A stretch of DNA of 64,000 bases, taken from Mycolicibacter sinensis. GTDB taxonomy: Bacteria > Actinomycetota > Actinomycetes > Mycobacteriales > Mycobacteriaceae. Where the stretch lies: the NCBI RefSeq assembly GCF_001667375.1, contig NZ_LZIN01000033.1:1-64000 (forward strand), given 5' to 3'. Made by a program: the position numbers and the translations under genes. Under the pieces are notes generated by a model, which worked only from the letters and a program-made list of their open reading frames with translations, ran no database searches and was not told where the DNA came from. This document shows positions 1-10,515 of the stretch, piece after piece (the stretch's first letter is position 1; each line of letters begins with the position of its first letter).

Positions 1-768
1 TTGACCCGCAAGCCGCCGCGCTACTTTGACGCTCCGGTGACCCGATTCAACGCCAGCGTGTCCCCGCACCGGCGAATCACCGGTGCCCGAGTCGAACTCG
101 AGCGGGTCAAGGCGGTCAAGGACGCCTACGGCGTCAAGCTCAACGACGTGGTGCTGGCCATGGTCGCCGGTGCCGCCCGAGACTATCTGAGCAAGCGCGG
201 CGAACTGCCCGACAAGCCGCTGGTCGCCCAGATTCCGGTGTCGACCCGCACGGAGGACAGCCAGGGTGAGATCGGCAACAAGGTCAGCTCGATGACGGTT
301 TCGTTGGCCACCGACATCGAAGGGCCGAACCACCGGCTCAAGATGATTCACGAGAACACCCAGAGCGCCAAGCAGATGGCCAAGGCGCTCTCGGCGCATC
401 AGATCATGGGACTCACCGACACCACCCCGCCCGGACTACTGCAGCTTGCCGCGCGTGCCTACACCGCGACCGGGCTGTCGAATCGGTTGGCCCCGATCAA
501 CCTCGTCGTTTCCAACGTGCCGGGCCCGCCCTTCCCGCTCTACATGGCCGGGGCGGAACTGGAATCGCTGGTGCCGCTGGGCCCGCCGGTCATGGACGTG
601 GCGTTGAACATCACCTGCTTCTCCTACCGCGACCACCTCGATTTCGGGTTCGTCACCACCACCGAGGTCGCCGACGACATCGACGAGATGGCCGACGCGA
701 TCGAGCCGGCGCTGGCCGAGTTGGAGCGGGCCGCTAGCCGGGGAAAATCCCGGACAGGTCGGCGCTGA
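1..768 (+). CDS. Wax ester synthase/diacylglycerol acyltransferase, C-terminal part (5' truncated by window)
   Basis: This is the C-terminal half of a WS/DGAT acyltransferase, the family that esterifies diacylglycerol or fatty alcohols with acyl-CoA for lipid storage. The visible 255 residues carry the family's C-terminal features: the stretch [17 protein letters not shown] near residue 45, a conserved [10 protein letters not shown] motif near 165, and [21 protein letters not shown] near 195-215. The catalytic HHxxxDG motif belongs to the N-terminal half and lies outside the window, so the TTG at base 1 is probably internal. The 3' end overlaps the convergent PE-PPE gene by about 35 bases. 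Mycobacteria carry many paralogues, so I give no symbol. Confidence 0.88.
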   Translation: MTRKPPRYFDAPVTRFNASVSPHRRITGARVELERVKAVKDAYGVKLNDVVLAMVAGAARDYLSKRGELPDKPLVAQIPVSTRTEDSQGEIGNKVSSMTVSLATDIEGPNHRLKMIHENTQSAKQMAKALSAHQIMGLTDTTPPGLLQLAARAYTATGLSNRLAPINLVVSNVPGPPFPLYMAGAELESLVPLGPPVMDVALNITCFSYRDHLDFGFVTTTEVADDIDEMADAIEPALAELERAASRGKSRTGRR

Positions 769-2119
769 TCGATTCGGCTGTACTGATCAGCGCGAAAGCT
801 TCGAAGCCGGCGGCCAGCGTGTACAGGTAGGTGTTGTTGGCGATCGGGGCAAAGATCGCCTCCAGCAGGTTGCCCGACTGCAGGCCCTCGGTGAACCACT
901 GCAGGTCATAGGTCGGGATGGTGGTGGTGACCCCGGTGATGACGTCGGCGGTCGGCAGCAGCGCCGCATAGGCCGTGGAGAACGCCGCGGTCAACGAGTT
1001 CACGAAGTCGGTCAGATTGAAGCTGCCCAGCGCCGCCGAGACCGCCGAGCTGGACGAGTTTGACAGGTCCAGCGAACCCAGGTCATCGGTGAACGCCTGG
1101 ATTCCCGTCGGCACACCGGCCGCCGCCTCCTGAAACGCTTTGACGACCATGTCGGTGTCCGGGAACAACCCGAACGGGGTGGGCACATTGGCCGGGCCGG
1201 TGTCCCAGCCGTAGTCCGGGTCGCCGTAGCCCAGGTTCACCAGTGGGGTCAGGATCGGCTGCAGCAGGTCAGCAAGGGGCTTGCCCAGGCCGGGAATGAG
1301 CAACAGCGGTTGCAGCAGCGGCAGATACGGAACCGTCTCGTCGCTGAGCGGAATCCCGTAGTAGGTGGTCATGGTGTCGCCGACGGTGTCCAGTTTGACC
1401 GCGGACGCCAGCTGCTCGGCCGTCAGATCCTGGTAAGTGGGATGCACGAACTGGATGCCCAGAATCGAATTCAGGTCGGCCAGGAAGTTGATCGGGTAGC
1501 GCGGGATGTCCGAAAAGCCGTCGTAGGCCTGCATGTAGATGGTGGTGGGGTACAGGTCGTCGGGAGTGGCGCCGTTGAACGTGATTCCCAGGCTCGGGAT
1601 GGTCACCCCGGTAAGCCGCTCGAACAACCCGCCGTCGGGCTGATTGGGGTCGGCCAGCAGCACGAACCCGACGTCGTCTTTCGAAATGTGGTCGGCCGCA
1701 AGCTCGCTCATCGTCATCGAGGAGATGGTGGAGCTCTGTGAGTCGCCGAGCACGGCGACGTGATTGCCTGCGGCGACCTGTTTTTCGATCGCGTCCTTGA
1801 GGATCGTCACGCCCTGGGCTTCGGATTGATCCAGCGTCAGGCTTTTGACTCCGGTGTAGAGCGCGTAGTTGCCTTCCGGGGTGAACAGCGCCTGCGGGAC
1901 GTATCCGGGGAAGTTGGGCTGGACGTAGAGGGTGTTGTTGGTGTCCACATACTGGTCCGAGGGGATCGGATCGCCGCTGCCGCCGATGACGAACGCGATG
2001 TGCTCGCCGCTGGCCAGCCGGACCGACGTGGTGTGAACGTCGTGGGGCGCAGCCGCAGGTGCTACGACGAGTCCGGCGCCCAGCACCGCGGTAGTCAGGT
2101 AGGGCCGAAATGCGTGCAT
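734..2119 (-). CDS. Secreted PE-PPE-domain serine hydrolase (no PE or PPE module)
   Basis: A 461-residue exported protein. An N-terminal signal sequence (residues 1-24, ending APAAA) leads straight into a PE-PPE domain, the cutinase/lipase-like alpha/beta-hydrolase fold otherwise found on the C-terminus of some PE and PPE proteins. The nucleophile motif is visible as G125-D-S127-Q-S129. The [19 protein letters not shown] segment and the stretch [21 protein letters not shown] are typical of the domain. The start is supported by GGAGG a few bases upstream of the ATG. No PE or PPE partner is encoded nearby, so secretion is probably Sec-dependent rather than ESX-dependent (inference). It likely acts on acyl esters at the cell surface. 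Confidence 0.85.
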   Translation of the reverse strand: MHAFRPYLTTAVLGAGLVVAPAAAPHDVHTTSVRLASGEHIAFVIGGSGDPIPSDQYVDTNNTLYVQPNFPGYVPQALFTPEGNYALYTGVKSLTLDQSEAQGVTILKDAIEKQVAAGNHVAVLGDSQSSTISSMTMSELAADHISKDDVGFVLLADPNQPDGGLFERLTGVTIPSLGITFNGATPDDLYPTTIYMQAYDGFSDIPRYPINFLADLNSILGIQFVHPTYQDLTAEQLASAVKLDTVGDTMTTYYGIPLSDETVPYLPLLQPLLLIPGLGKPLADLLQPILTPLVNLGYGDPDYGWDTGPANVPTPFGLFPDTDMVVKAFQEAAAGVPTGIQAFTDDLGSLDLSNSSSSAVSAALGSFNLTDFVNSLTAAFSTAYAALLPTADVITGVTTTIPTYDLQWFTEGLQSGNLLEAIFAPIANNTYLYTLAAGFEAFALISTAESISADLSGIFPG

Positions 2120-2203
2120 GTCCGCCTCCTTCGCAGGGCCGACCTACGAAGTGACGCTAAACCTCTCAGCAGACGCCTACAAGGGGCTACAGGTTGTTTT
2201 CAG

Positions 2204-3757
2204 CTACCGGCCAGGTAGCGCCTGCACGGCCCGGATCATCGGGGTCAGCAGCTTCTGCCACAACGGACCCGAAATCCCCAGCGGCGGATCCAGATTCAGC
2301 ACCCGGGCGGTCGAGACCGTCTGCGACTCGGTGTACTTCAGAATGCCGTCGGCGCCGTGGCGCCGGCCCACCCCGGAGGCCTTCATTCCGCCCATCGGTG
2401 CCGCGGTGCTGCCGAAGGCCAGTGCATAGCCTTCGTCAACGTTGACGGTGCCGGACTTGATGCGGGCGGCGATCGCCTCGCCCTGGGCCTTGGTCGCGGC
2501 CCACACGCTGGCGTTGAGCCCATATTCGGTGTCGTTGGCGCGTGCGATCGCCTCATCGATGCTGTCGACGGGGTAGATGGAGACCACCGGGCCGAACGTC
2601 TCGTTGCGGCCGCACTCCATCTCGTCGGTGACGTCGGTCAGCACCGTGGGTTCGAAGAACAGCGGCCCGATGTCGGGGCGGGCGTTCCCGCCTGCGATCA
2701 CCTTGGCGCCCTTGGCCTTTGCGTCGTCGACATGGTTGGAGACGGTCTTGATCTGGTCTTCGGAGATCAGGCTGCCCATGTCGGCGGAGAAGTCGTAGGC
2801 GCTCGAGAGCTTCATGGTCCGCACCTGCTCGGCGAACTTCGCGGCGAACTCGTCGGCGATCTCCCGCTCGACGTAGATCCGCTCGATCGAGATGCACAGC
2901 TGCCCGGCGTTGGAGAAGCAGGCACGGGTGGCGGCCTTGGCGACCTCGGTCAGATTCGCGCCCTTGGTAACGATCATCGGGTTCTTGCCGCCCAGCTCCG
3001 CGGAGAACCCGATCAGCCGGGCGCCGCACTGTTCGGCCAGTGACCGGCCGGTGGCGCTGGAGCCGGTGAACATCAGATAGTCGCACTGCTGCACGATCGC
3101 CGTGCCGACCACCGACCCCGGGCCGGGCACCACCGCGAACAGCTCACGCGGCAACCCGGCCTGATACAGCAGTTCCGCATTGGCCAGCGTGCAGTACGGA
3201 GTCTGGCTGTCCGGCTTCACCACCACCGCATTACCGGCCAGCAAAGCCGGGATGGCATCTGAAATCGACAGCGTCATCGGGTAATTCCACGGCGAGATGA
3301 CCCCGACGACGCCCTTGGGGTGATGGTTGACCACGGTTTTGACGATGCCGGGCAGCAGCCCCTGCACCCGCTTGGGGGCCAGCAACTTGGCGGCCTGACG
3401 CGCGTAGTACCGCGCGTTGAGCATGATGTCGACGATCTCCTCCTGGGCCGCCGAGCGAGCCTTGCCGGTCTCGGCCTGGGCGACGTCCATCAGGAAGTCC
3501 CGGTTGGCGATCACCAGGTCGCGGTAGCGCTCGATGATCGCGCAGCGCTCCTTGACGTTGCGGGAGGCCCACTGCTGCTGCGCGGCACGGGCCTTGGCGA
3601 AGGCCGCCGTCACGTCATCGGCGGTCCCGATCGGGATGGTGGTAAGGGCTTTGCCGGTGAAGACCTCGTCGATGGTCTTCGACTGCCGGGCGTCGATGTC
3701 GTCGATGGCGACCAGGGCGCGCAGCCGGTCGAAATCTGCGGCGGACGGAGCGGACAT
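2204..3757 (-). CDS. gabD2: NADP+-dependent succinate-semialdehyde dehydrogenase
   Basis: An aldehyde dehydrogenase of 517 residues, the size of mycobacterial GabD2 (Rv1731). It oxidises succinate semialdehyde to succinate with NADP+. The substrate arises from GABA or from 2-oxoglutarate decarboxylation. Visible catalytic features are the cofactor segment SPWNYP (155-160), TGSSATGR (231-238), the general base in ELGGKN (Glu254) and the nucleophile in NAGQLCIS (Cys288). The ATG lies 10 bases from a 14-bp palindromic motif that recurs upstream of pntA in this window, so the motif falls in its leader or promoter. It runs in the same direction as the secreted protein gene upstream (3797-4585) but is separated by about 40 bases, so co-transcription is possible but unproven. 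Confidence 0.9.
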   Translation of the reverse strand: MSAPSAADFDRLRALVAIDDIDARQSKTIDEVFTGKALTTIPIGTADDVTAAFAKARAAQQQWASRNVKERCAIIERYRDLVIANRDFLMDVAQAETGKARSAAQEEIVDIMLNARYYARQAAKLLAPKRVQGLLPGIVKTVVNHHPKGVVGVISPWNYPMTLSISDAIPALLAGNAVVVKPDSQTPYCTLANAELLYQAGLPRELFAVVPGPGSVVGTAIVQQCDYLMFTGSSATGRSLAEQCGARLIGFSAELGGKNPMIVTKGANLTEVAKAATRACFSNAGQLCISIERIYVEREIADEFAAKFAEQVRTMKLSSAYDFSADMGSLISEDQIKTVSNHVDDAKAKGAKVIAGGNARPDIGPLFFEPTVLTDVTDEMECGRNETFGPVVSIYPVDSIDEAIARANDTEYGLNASVWAATKAQGEAIAARIKSGTVNVDEGYALAFGSTAAPMGGMKASGVGRRHGADGILKYTESQTVSTARVLNLDPPLGISGPLWQKLLTPMIRAVQALPGR

Positions 3758-3766
3758 GGCTATCTC

Positions 3767-3780
3767 CTACTGGCGGGTAA
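3767..3780. promoter_or_regulatory. 14-bp imperfect palindrome upstream of gabD2 (second copy at 50507)
   Basis: CTACTGGCGGGTAA on the plus strand has dyad symmetry of the form TACnnGCnnGTA, consistent with a dimeric repressor site. It sits 10 bases upstream of the gabD2 start codon. The identical 14-mer occurs once more at 50507-50520, upstream of pntA. Which protein binds it is unknown. Confidence 0.45.
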
Positions 3781-3796
3781 GTGCTTAGCCGCCAAC

Positions 3797-4585
3797 CTAC
3801 CCCGCGCAGCGGCCACCCGGTAGCTGGGCGGCGTTGGCTTTGAGCCACTCGGTCATCTGGTTGAGCGCCGCCACCCCGGAATCGAAGCTGCCGTCTTTCG
3901 GTTCGGCGGCCAGCGCCACCGCCAGCTGGCCGTGGGGTGTGCCCACCACGCCGAACTGCCGCACCAGATAGCCCCCGCCCGGGCCGGGGCCCCAGCCGCC
4001 CTTGGTCGGGGCGCCGATGGCGGCCAATCCCCAACGCTGGTTGGAGACGGTGTTGTTCATCAGGCTGTAGACGGGTGCTGCCGCGGGCATGCACGGCAGG
4101 TGGGCGGCGAACACGGCCTGGCGGGCCAGCGGCCACTGGGTCTGGCCGAACGCACTGAATTCCGGGCGCAGCCGCCGGGATTCGACCGCGGTGCCGGCGT
4201 CGCCGCCGGCGCGCAGCACGGCCTGCACCTGTTGGGCGGCCTGCGGCGCCGGCCCGAGCTCGGACCACAACTTCTCGGCGGCGTCGTTGTCGGAGGCGGT
4301 GACGGCCCGGGCGGCCAGGTCCTGTGCGTTCGGGCGGTTGGCGTGAATCGCCGCGATCGCCAGCGGGACCTTGATGGTCGACCAGGCGACGCCGTTCTGC
4401 AGGTTGCCGAGCGTGCCGGCACCGTTTTGGCCGACCGGGGCATAGGCGATGCCGACGTTGGCCGGGATGGTGGTGGCCAGCCGGGTGAAGCCGGCCTGCA
4501 GTGGCTCGGCGGATACGGGCGAGGCGAGGGCAAGGGCCAGGACGACGGCCAGGGCCGCGATGAGTGCTCGGCGGGCTGCGGGCAT
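3797..4585 (-). CDS. Exported beta-lactamase-fold serine hydrolase-like protein
   Basis: A 262-residue protein with a Sec signal peptide (residues 1-26, cleavage after SPVSA). The mature part has the motif order of class A beta-lactamases and DD-peptidases: S69-T-I-K72 (SxxK), S98-D-N100 (SDN), and TKGGWG in the C-terminal third in place of the KTG box. Such proteins act on peptidoglycan or beta-lactams in the periplasm. The clear class A Glu166 context is not obvious, so activity is uncertain. I chose the internal ATG because the upstream extension is arginine-rich, non-conserved-looking sequence and the signal peptide begins at this methionine. It is a broad conserved mycobacterial exported family; I do not assign a symbol. 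Confidence 0.7.
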   Translation of the reverse strand: MPAARRALIAALAVVLALALASPVSAEPLQAGFTRLATTIPANVGIAYAPVGQNGAGTLGNLQNGVAWSTIKVPLAIAAIHANRPNAQDLAARAVTASDNDAAEKLWSELGPAPQAAQQVQAVLRAGGDAGTAVESRRLRPEFSAFGQTQWPLARQAVFAAHLPCMPAAAPVYSLMNNTVSNQRWGLAAIGAPTKGGWGPGPGGGYLVRQFGVVGTPHGQLAVALAAEPKDGSFDSGVAALNQMTEWLKANAAQLPGGRCAG

Positions 4586-4723
4586 TGCCTCAGTATTGCG
4601 CGCCGGGCGGTCAGATCGGTGGTGGCGCGGCGGGCGGGTCGGCCGAAGCCCCGATATCGCCCGCGGTATCCAAACTGAACACAACACACCCTTATCCGCA
4701 GAGGATGGTGGTGAGGTCTCGGA

Positions 4724-6241
4724 CTACCGGGCGATCCGGAACACCGGATCGCCGCAGTCCACACCTTCGGCCGACAACACCCGCTTGAGCACCTTGAATG
4801 TCTCGGTGCGCGGCAGTTCGGCGGCCACGCGGACGTACGACGGCCATTGTTTGGGCCCCAGATCGGGCTGCTCGGCCAAGAACACCCGAAAGTCCGCGGG
4901 ATCGAACGACGCCCCAGAAGCCAGGACCAGTGCGGCCATCACCTGATCGCCCACCGAAGGGTCGGGGATCGGATACACCGCGACCTGGGCGACATCGTTG
5001 TGGCGCAACAGGATCCGCTCGATCGGCGCGGTGCCCAGGTTCTCGCCGTCCACCCGCATCCAATCACCCAACCGGCCGGCGAAGTAGGCGTAGCCGGCTT
5101 CGTCGCGGTAGGCCAGGTCGCCGGTGTGGTAGATGCCGCCGGCCATCCGTGCCGCCTCGGCATCGGGGTCACGATAATAGCCGCGGAACTGGCCGCGCCC
5201 GCTGGTATTCACCAGCTCGCCCACCACGCCGGGTGGGCATTCCTCTCCGGTCTCGACGTCGATGATCGCGTTCCCATCGACCAGCGGGCCCAGCGCGCCG
5301 GCTGGGGTTTCCGGGGTGCGCGCGATGGCCACCCCGCCCTCGGTGGAGCCGAAGGCATCGACCACCACACAGCCGAACCGATCCGCGAACCGTTCCAGAT
5401 CCCGCGGCGCACCCTCGTTGCCGTACAGCACCCGAAGCGGATTATCGGCGTCGTCGGGTTGCGGTGGAGTGGCCAGCACGTACGACAGCGGCTTGCCCAC
5501 GTAGTTGGCGTAGGTCACGCCGAAGCGCCGCACGTCGGGGATGAACCCGGACGCGGAGAATTTGCGCCGCAACGCGATCGACGCGCCCGCGGCCACCGCT
5601 ACCGACCAACCGGCCATCACCGCGTTGGAATGGAACAGGGGCATCGACAGGTAGCAGACGTCCGAGGGGCCCAGCCCGAACCGTTGCGAGAGCAGCAGGC
5701 CCGGGAAGGCCGCCTTCCACTGCGTGCAGCGCACCGCCTTCGGGTCCCCACTGGTGCCGGAGGTGAAGATCAGCATGAACAGGTCGTCGGGATCGGCGTC
5801 GCGGAACGTCACCGGAGCGCCGGCGTAAGCGGCCAATTCCGCTTCCCAAGAAAAAGATTCGACGTCGACCGCTCCCGGGACGGACGCGTCGGTGCTGTTG
5901 TCTGCCAATACCAGCTGGCAGTCGGCGTGGGCGACGTCGCGCTCCAGTGCTGCTCCTCGGCGGGTGGGGTTCAAGCCCACCGGAACCAGTCCGGTCAGTG
6001 CAGCTGCCACCAGCACCGTCGAGAAGAACGGGGTGTTGCCCAGCAGCACGCCGACGTGCGGCGGCTTGTCCGGGTCGAGGCGGGCCCGAAGCGCCGCACC
6101 CAGCGCCGCCCCCGCCGCGATGTGGTCTCGCCAGCTGACGAACGAGTCCTCGAAATACACACCGCGGTCGTCCACCTCAGCCAGGGGGGCCAGCAGTGCT
6201 GTGACGGTGGACTGTTCGTCGATGAGGGCCGGTGCTGACAT
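4724..6241 (-). CDS. fadD17: Steroid side-chain acyl-CoA synthetase FadD17
   Basis: An ANL-superfamily adenylating enzyme of 505 residues. It has the P-loop-like motif FTSGTSGDPKAV near 165, VDAFGSTEGG near 300, YHTGDLAYRDEAGY near 375 and the GRLGDWMRVDGENL hinge. It forms CoA thioesters through an acyl-adenylate. In M. tuberculosis FadD17 sits beside fadE26/fadE27 and activates shortened steroid side-chain acids; the same neighbours here support the assignment. The usual C-terminal catalytic lysine is plausible in PRTETFKVLKR. It is transcribed leftward after fadE26-fadE27, interrupted by an opposite-strand SnoaL-like gene. Its start lies 29 bases from that gene's start, leaving little room for its own promoter. 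Confidence 0.88.
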   Translation of the reverse strand: MSAPALIDEQSTVTALLAPLAEVDDRGVYFEDSFVSWRDHIAAGAALGAALRARLDPDKPPHVGVLLGNTPFFSTVLVAAALTGLVPVGLNPTRRGAALERDVAHADCQLVLADNSTDASVPGAVDVESFSWEAELAAYAGAPVTFRDADPDDLFMLIFTSGTSGDPKAVRCTQWKAAFPGLLLSQRFGLGPSDVCYLSMPLFHSNAVMAGWSVAVAAGASIALRRKFSASGFIPDVRRFGVTYANYVGKPLSYVLATPPQPDDADNPLRVLYGNEGAPRDLERFADRFGCVVVDAFGSTEGGVAIARTPETPAGALGPLVDGNAIIDVETGEECPPGVVGELVNTSGRGQFRGYYRDPDAEAARMAGGIYHTGDLAYRDEAGYAYFAGRLGDWMRVDGENLGTAPIERILLRHNDVAQVAVYPIPDPSVGDQVMAALVLASGASFDPADFRVFLAEQPDLGPKQWPSYVRVAAELPRTETFKVLKRVLSAEGVDCGDPVFRIAR

Positions 6242-6270
6242 GGGGGTCAGATTAGTGCTGCAATAGGGCG

Positions 6271-6753
6271 GTGACTGACATCGACGCCATTGCCGCCATC
6301 GACGCCATCAAACAGGTCAAGTACCGCTACCTGCGTGCGCTGGACACCAAACATTGGGACGACTTCGCGACCACGCTGGCCGAGGACGTCACCGCCGACT
6401 ACGGCAAGTCGATGGGCAGCGACCACAGCTTCACCGACCGCGAGTCGCTGGTGGAGTTCATGCGTTCCTCGCTGCCGGCGACGATCATCAGCGAGCACCG
6501 GGTCAACCACCCCGAGATCACCTTGACCGGCCCCGACAACGCGACCGGAATCTGGTACCTGCAGGACCGGGTGATCATTCCCGACTACAACCTGATGCTG
6601 ATCGGTGCCGCGTTCTACCACGACACCTACCGGCGCACCGCCGATGGCTGGAAGATCAGCTCCACCGGCTACCAGCGCACCTACGACGCCACCATGCCGT
6701 TGACGGACATCCCCGGATTCAAGGTGACGTTCGGAGAAGCGCTGCACCGCTGA
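6271..6753 (+). CDS. SnoaL-like/NTF2-fold small protein inside the fad cluster
   Basis: A 160-residue single-domain protein of the SnoaL-like NTF2 cone fold. Its N-terminus (AIDAIKQVKYRYLRALDTKHWDDFATTLAEDV) and C-terminus (YHDTYRRTADGWKISSTGYQRT) are the usual edges of the fold. Members include steroid isomerases, dehydratases and hydroxylases acting on hydrophobic substrates. It is transcribed opposite to its neighbours. The start codon is GTG, 29 bases from the fadD17 start, and it ends 5 bases before the fadE27 stop codon. M. tuberculosis has no gene between fadE27 and fadD17 as far as I recall. Context suggests a steroid side-chain or ring intermediate as substrate; this is inference. 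Confidence 0.8.
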   Translation: MTDIDAIAAIDAIKQVKYRYLRALDTKHWDDFATTLAEDVTADYGKSMGSDHSFTDRESLVEFMRSSLPATIISEHRVNHPEITLTGPDNATGIWYLQDRVIIPDYNLMLIGAAFYHDTYRRTADGWKISSTGYQRTYDATMPLTDIPGFKVTFGEALHR

Positions 6754-6758
6754 GTCGC

Positions 6759-7856
6759 CTAGACCGGGGTCTCGGCCAGCTCCCGCCCGATCGTCAACAG
6801 CTGACCGGTGGCGCCGCCGAGTGCGAACTCGGTCTGCTTGGCGGCCAGGAAGTAGCGGTGAATCGGGTGGTCGATGTCGATGCCGACCCCGCCGTGGATG
6901 TGGACGATGCTGTGCGCCACCCGATGCCCGGCCTCGGCGGCCCAGAAGGCGGCCGTGGCAACCTGGCTGGCGGCCGGCAGTCCTTCGCCGACCCGCCAGG
7001 CCGCCTGGGTCAGGGTGAGGCGCAGTCCCTTGACGTCGATGTAGCCGTCGGCCAGCCGTTGTGACACGGCCTGGAAGCTGCCGATCGGCTTGTCGAACTG
7101 TTCGCGCTCGCGGGCGTATTCGGCCGTCAGGATCAGGCCACGCTCCAGCACCCCCAGCTGGTAGGCGCTGTGGCCCAGCGCAGACAGACTGGTCAGGTGG
7201 TCGAGTACTTCGGCTCCGCCGACGAGGCGGCCCGCATCCAGCTCGGTCCCGGACAGCTCCAGGTGCCCGACGCTGCCCAGGCCGGTGGTCGCCAACGGCG
7301 TCACCGTCACGCCGGGGTCCGTCGCGGCAACTAGGAAAACGCTGGTCCCGGAATCGGTTTCGGCCGGCACCAGGAAAGCGTCGGCGACCGGGGCGAACGC
7401 GACCTGGGTGCGGGAGCCGGTGAGCCGGAAGCCGGCGCCGCTTTTAGCAGCCCGCACCGGGCCCTCACCCATGTCGCCGTCGAGTGCGGCGGTGAGGATC
7501 TTCTCCCCGGTCACGGCCGGTGCGCCCCAGTCCTGCTGCAACTGCGCGGAGCCGAACTTGGCCAGCGTCTCCGCGCCCAGCACCACCGACTCCAGGTAGG
7601 GCACCGCGGCCAGTTGGCGGCCCAGCGCGGTCAGGATCGCCGCTTGCTCCAAGACGCCGAACCCACCGCCGCCCAGCGCCTCGCTCGCGGCACTGGACAC
7701 GACGTCGGCGTCGATGAGCTTGCGCCACAGCCCGCTGTCGAAGCGCTGCTCCAGCCCGTCCAGCTCACGCTGGTGCTCCGGGGTGCACACCGCATCCACA
7801 ATGGTGCCGACCAGACCCGAAAGGTCGTCGGCCGCTTCGGTGGTGGTGAAGTCCAT
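6759..7856 (-). CDS. fadE27: Acyl-CoA dehydrogenase FadE27 (ChsE5), beta subunit
   Basis: A 365-residue acyl-CoA dehydrogenase-like subunit. In M. tuberculosis FadE26 (ChsE4) and FadE27 (ChsE5) form an alpha2-beta2 enzyme that dehydrogenates 3-oxo-cholest-4-en-26-oyl-CoA, starting beta-oxidation of the cholesterol side chain. FAD-binding sequence is seen in EREQFDKPIGSFQAVSQRLAD and in IHGGVGIDIDHPIHRY. The FadE26-type catalytic Glu context (NHER) is absent: the equivalent place reads VLERGLIL. This fits a subunit that contributes FAD-binding residues rather than the base. The gene starts 33 bases after the fadE26 stop codon, so the two are co-transcribed. Confidence 0.87.
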   Translation of the reverse strand: MDFTTTEAADDLSGLVGTIVDAVCTPEHQRELDGLEQRFDSGLWRKLIDADVVSSAASEALGGGGFGVLEQAAILTALGRQLAAVPYLESVVLGAETLAKFGSAQLQQDWGAPAVTGEKILTAALDGDMGEGPVRAAKSGAGFRLTGSRTQVAFAPVADAFLVPAETDSGTSVFLVAATDPGVTVTPLATTGLGSVGHLELSGTELDAGRLVGGAEVLDHLTSLSALGHSAYQLGVLERGLILTAEYAREREQFDKPIGSFQAVSQRLADGYIDVKGLRLTLTQAAWRVGEGLPAASQVATAAFWAAEAGHRVAHSIVHIHGGVGIDIDHPIHRYFLAAKQTEFALGGATGQLLTIGRELAETPV

Positions 7857-7889
7857 GAGTGCTTGCCTCCAAGTCCTGTGAGTGTCAGA

Positions 7890-9068
<1,179 letters not shown>

Positions 9069-9126
9069 CGGGGGAGTCCTTCGCTGGTGATCGGTGTCAC
9101 GATAGGATTCTGTGGCGACAGCCCGT

Positions 9127-9140
9127 TGTAACACGTTCTA
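9127..9140. promoter_or_regulatory. KstR operator between fadE26 and fdxD
   Basis: TGTAACACGTTCTA matches the mycobacterial KstR consensus TnnAACnnGTTnnA at every fixed position. KstR is a TetR-family repressor of cholesterol catabolic genes, released by steroid CoA thioesters. The site lies in the divergent region and could control both the fadE26-fadE27-fadD17 arm and the fdxD-hsd4A arm. Confidence 0.85.
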
Positions 9141-9260
9141 GTCTCGGGGTCCAACGGCCCTAGCTCGGTGCGTGCGCGAGCTGTTGGATCGTAGGGTGAC
9201 AGTAGCGGACAATGACGGGCGGAAATGTCCGTCCGGCGCAGGGTTTTTACAGGAGATGTC

Positions 9261-9455
9261 ATGCGAGTTGAGGTGGATCTGGATCGTTGCGAGGGCAACG
9301 CGATTTGCGTCGGAATCGACCCCGACCTCTTCGATCTGAACGATGATGAGCAGGCTGTCGTCAAGATGGCACCAGTCCCGGCCGACCGCGAAGCCCATGC
9401 CATGCAGGCCATCGCCGAGTGCCCGCGGGCCGCACTGCGCCGGGTCGAGGACTAA
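9261..9455 (+). CDS. fdxD: 3Fe-4S ferredoxin FdxD
   Basis: A 64-residue ferredoxin. Cysteines occur as C10-x5-C16 and C54-P, with alanine/isoleucine in the gap where a fourth ligand would be, the arrangement of single-cluster 3Fe-4S ferredoxins that feed bacterial P450s and oxygenases. The ATG at 9261 has AGGAG 5 bases upstream; an upstream in-frame ATG would add only a basic leader. Its position between the KstR site and hsd4A corresponds to Rv3503c. It probably donates electrons to a steroid-acting P450 or oxygenase encoded elsewhere. Confidence 0.88.
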   Translation: MRVEVDLDRCEGNAICVGIDPDLFDLNDDEQAVVKMAPVPADREAHAMQAIAECPRAALRRVED

Positions 9456-9535
9456 CCTCCCAGCCACAGGCAACTAGAGGTATTCATACCGCCGGCGACG
9501 ATGCAGCGCGCCGGCGACGAGGAGGAGTGGCGTAC

Positions 9536-10450
9536 ATGAGTGCGAACGACAACGCGGCCGATCTGTCCGGAAAGGTCGCCGTGGTGACTGGCGCCGCCGC
9601 CGGGTTGGGCCGGGCGGAGGCGATCGGGCTGGCGCGCTCCGGTGCGACCGTGGTCGTCAACGACATCGCGCCGGCGCTGGAATCCTCCGACGTGATCGAC
9701 CAGATCGCCGCCGCCGGCGGCAAAGGTGTTCCGGTGGCCGGTGACATCAGCCAGCGCTCCACCGCCGATGACCTGGTGAGCACCGCCGAAGGCCTGGGCG
9801 GGCTGAGCATCGTCGTCAACAACGCCGGGATCACCCGGGACCGGATGCTGTTCAACATGTCCGACGACGACTTCGACGCCGTGATCGCGGTGCACCTGCG
9901 CGGACACTTCCTGCTGACCCGCAACGCGGCCGCCTATTGGCGGCAGAAGGCCAAGGATTCCGACGGGACCGTCTACGGCCGGATCGTCAATACCTCCTCG
10001 GAGGCCGGCCTGATGGGTCCGGTCGGGCAGGCCAACTACGGCGCGGCCAAGGCGGGGATCACCGCGCTGACGCTGTCGGCGAGCCGGGCGCTGAGCCGCT
10101 ACGGCGTTACCGCCAATGCGATCTGCCCGAGGGCCCGCACCGCGATGACCGCCGATGTGTTCGGTGAAGCGAAGGTAGCCGAAGGCGAGATCGACCCGCT
10201 GTCGCCCGAGCACGTGGTGACCCTGGTCCGGTTCCTGGCGTCTCCGGCGTCGGCGGCGGTCAACGGACAGGTCTTCGTGGTCTACGGACCCGAGGTGACG
10301 CTGATGGCCGCGCCGACGGTGGAACGAAAGTTCAGCGCCGAAGGTCAGGCTTGGGATCCGGCGGGGCTGTCGGACACGCTGGCGAATTACTTCTCCGGCC
10401 GGGATCCGCGCCGGACGTTCTCCGCCTCCGAGCTGATGGACGCCGATTAG
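9536..10450 (+). CDS. hsd4A: 17-beta-hydroxysteroid dehydrogenase type 4-like (Hsd4A)
   Basis: A 304-residue short-chain dehydrogenase matching Rv3502c in context and size. The NAD-binding motif TGAAAGLGRAEA, NNAG and the catalytic Ser with YxxxK in NYGAAKAG are all present. The C-terminal extension after the SDR core is typical of MFE-2-like SDRs. In mycobacteria Hsd4A acts as 17-beta-HSD and beta-hydroxyacyl-CoA dehydrogenase in side-chain beta-oxidation. The start has GGAGG about 10 bases upstream. The stop codon TAG is itself the first bases of the next KstR operator. Confidence 0.88.
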   Translation: MSANDNAADLSGKVAVVTGAAAGLGRAEAIGLARSGATVVVNDIAPALESSDVIDQIAAAGGKGVPVAGDISQRSTADDLVSTAEGLGGLSIVVNNAGITRDRMLFNMSDDDFDAVIAVHLRGHFLLTRNAAAYWRQKAKDSDGTVYGRIVNTSSEAGLMGPVGQANYGAAKAGITALTLSASRALSRYGVTANAICPRARTAMTADVFGEAKVAEGEIDPLSPEHVVTLVRFLASPASAAVNGQVFVVYGPEVTLMAAPTVERKFSAEGQAWDPAGLSDTLANYFSGRDPRRTFSASELMDAD

Positions 10451-10461
10451 AACGCGTTTCA
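10448..10461. promoter_or_regulatory. KstR operator overlapping the hsd4A stop codon
   Basis: TAGAACGCGTTTCA fits TnnAACnnGTTnnA at all fixed positions. Its first three bases are the hsd4A stop codon. It lies about 200 bases upstream of yrbE4A and about 60 bases upstream of the second box at 10524. Confidence 0.72.
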
Positions 10462-10515
10462 GCTAGGGTTGGCCACGATGGTCCTGACCAGGACAAATAG
10501 CCAGCCTAGTGTTCT

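Noticed and set aside
4847-6238. 463-residue plus-strand open frame opposite fadD17
   Set aside because: Same reason: shadow of a well-supported gene, no motif.
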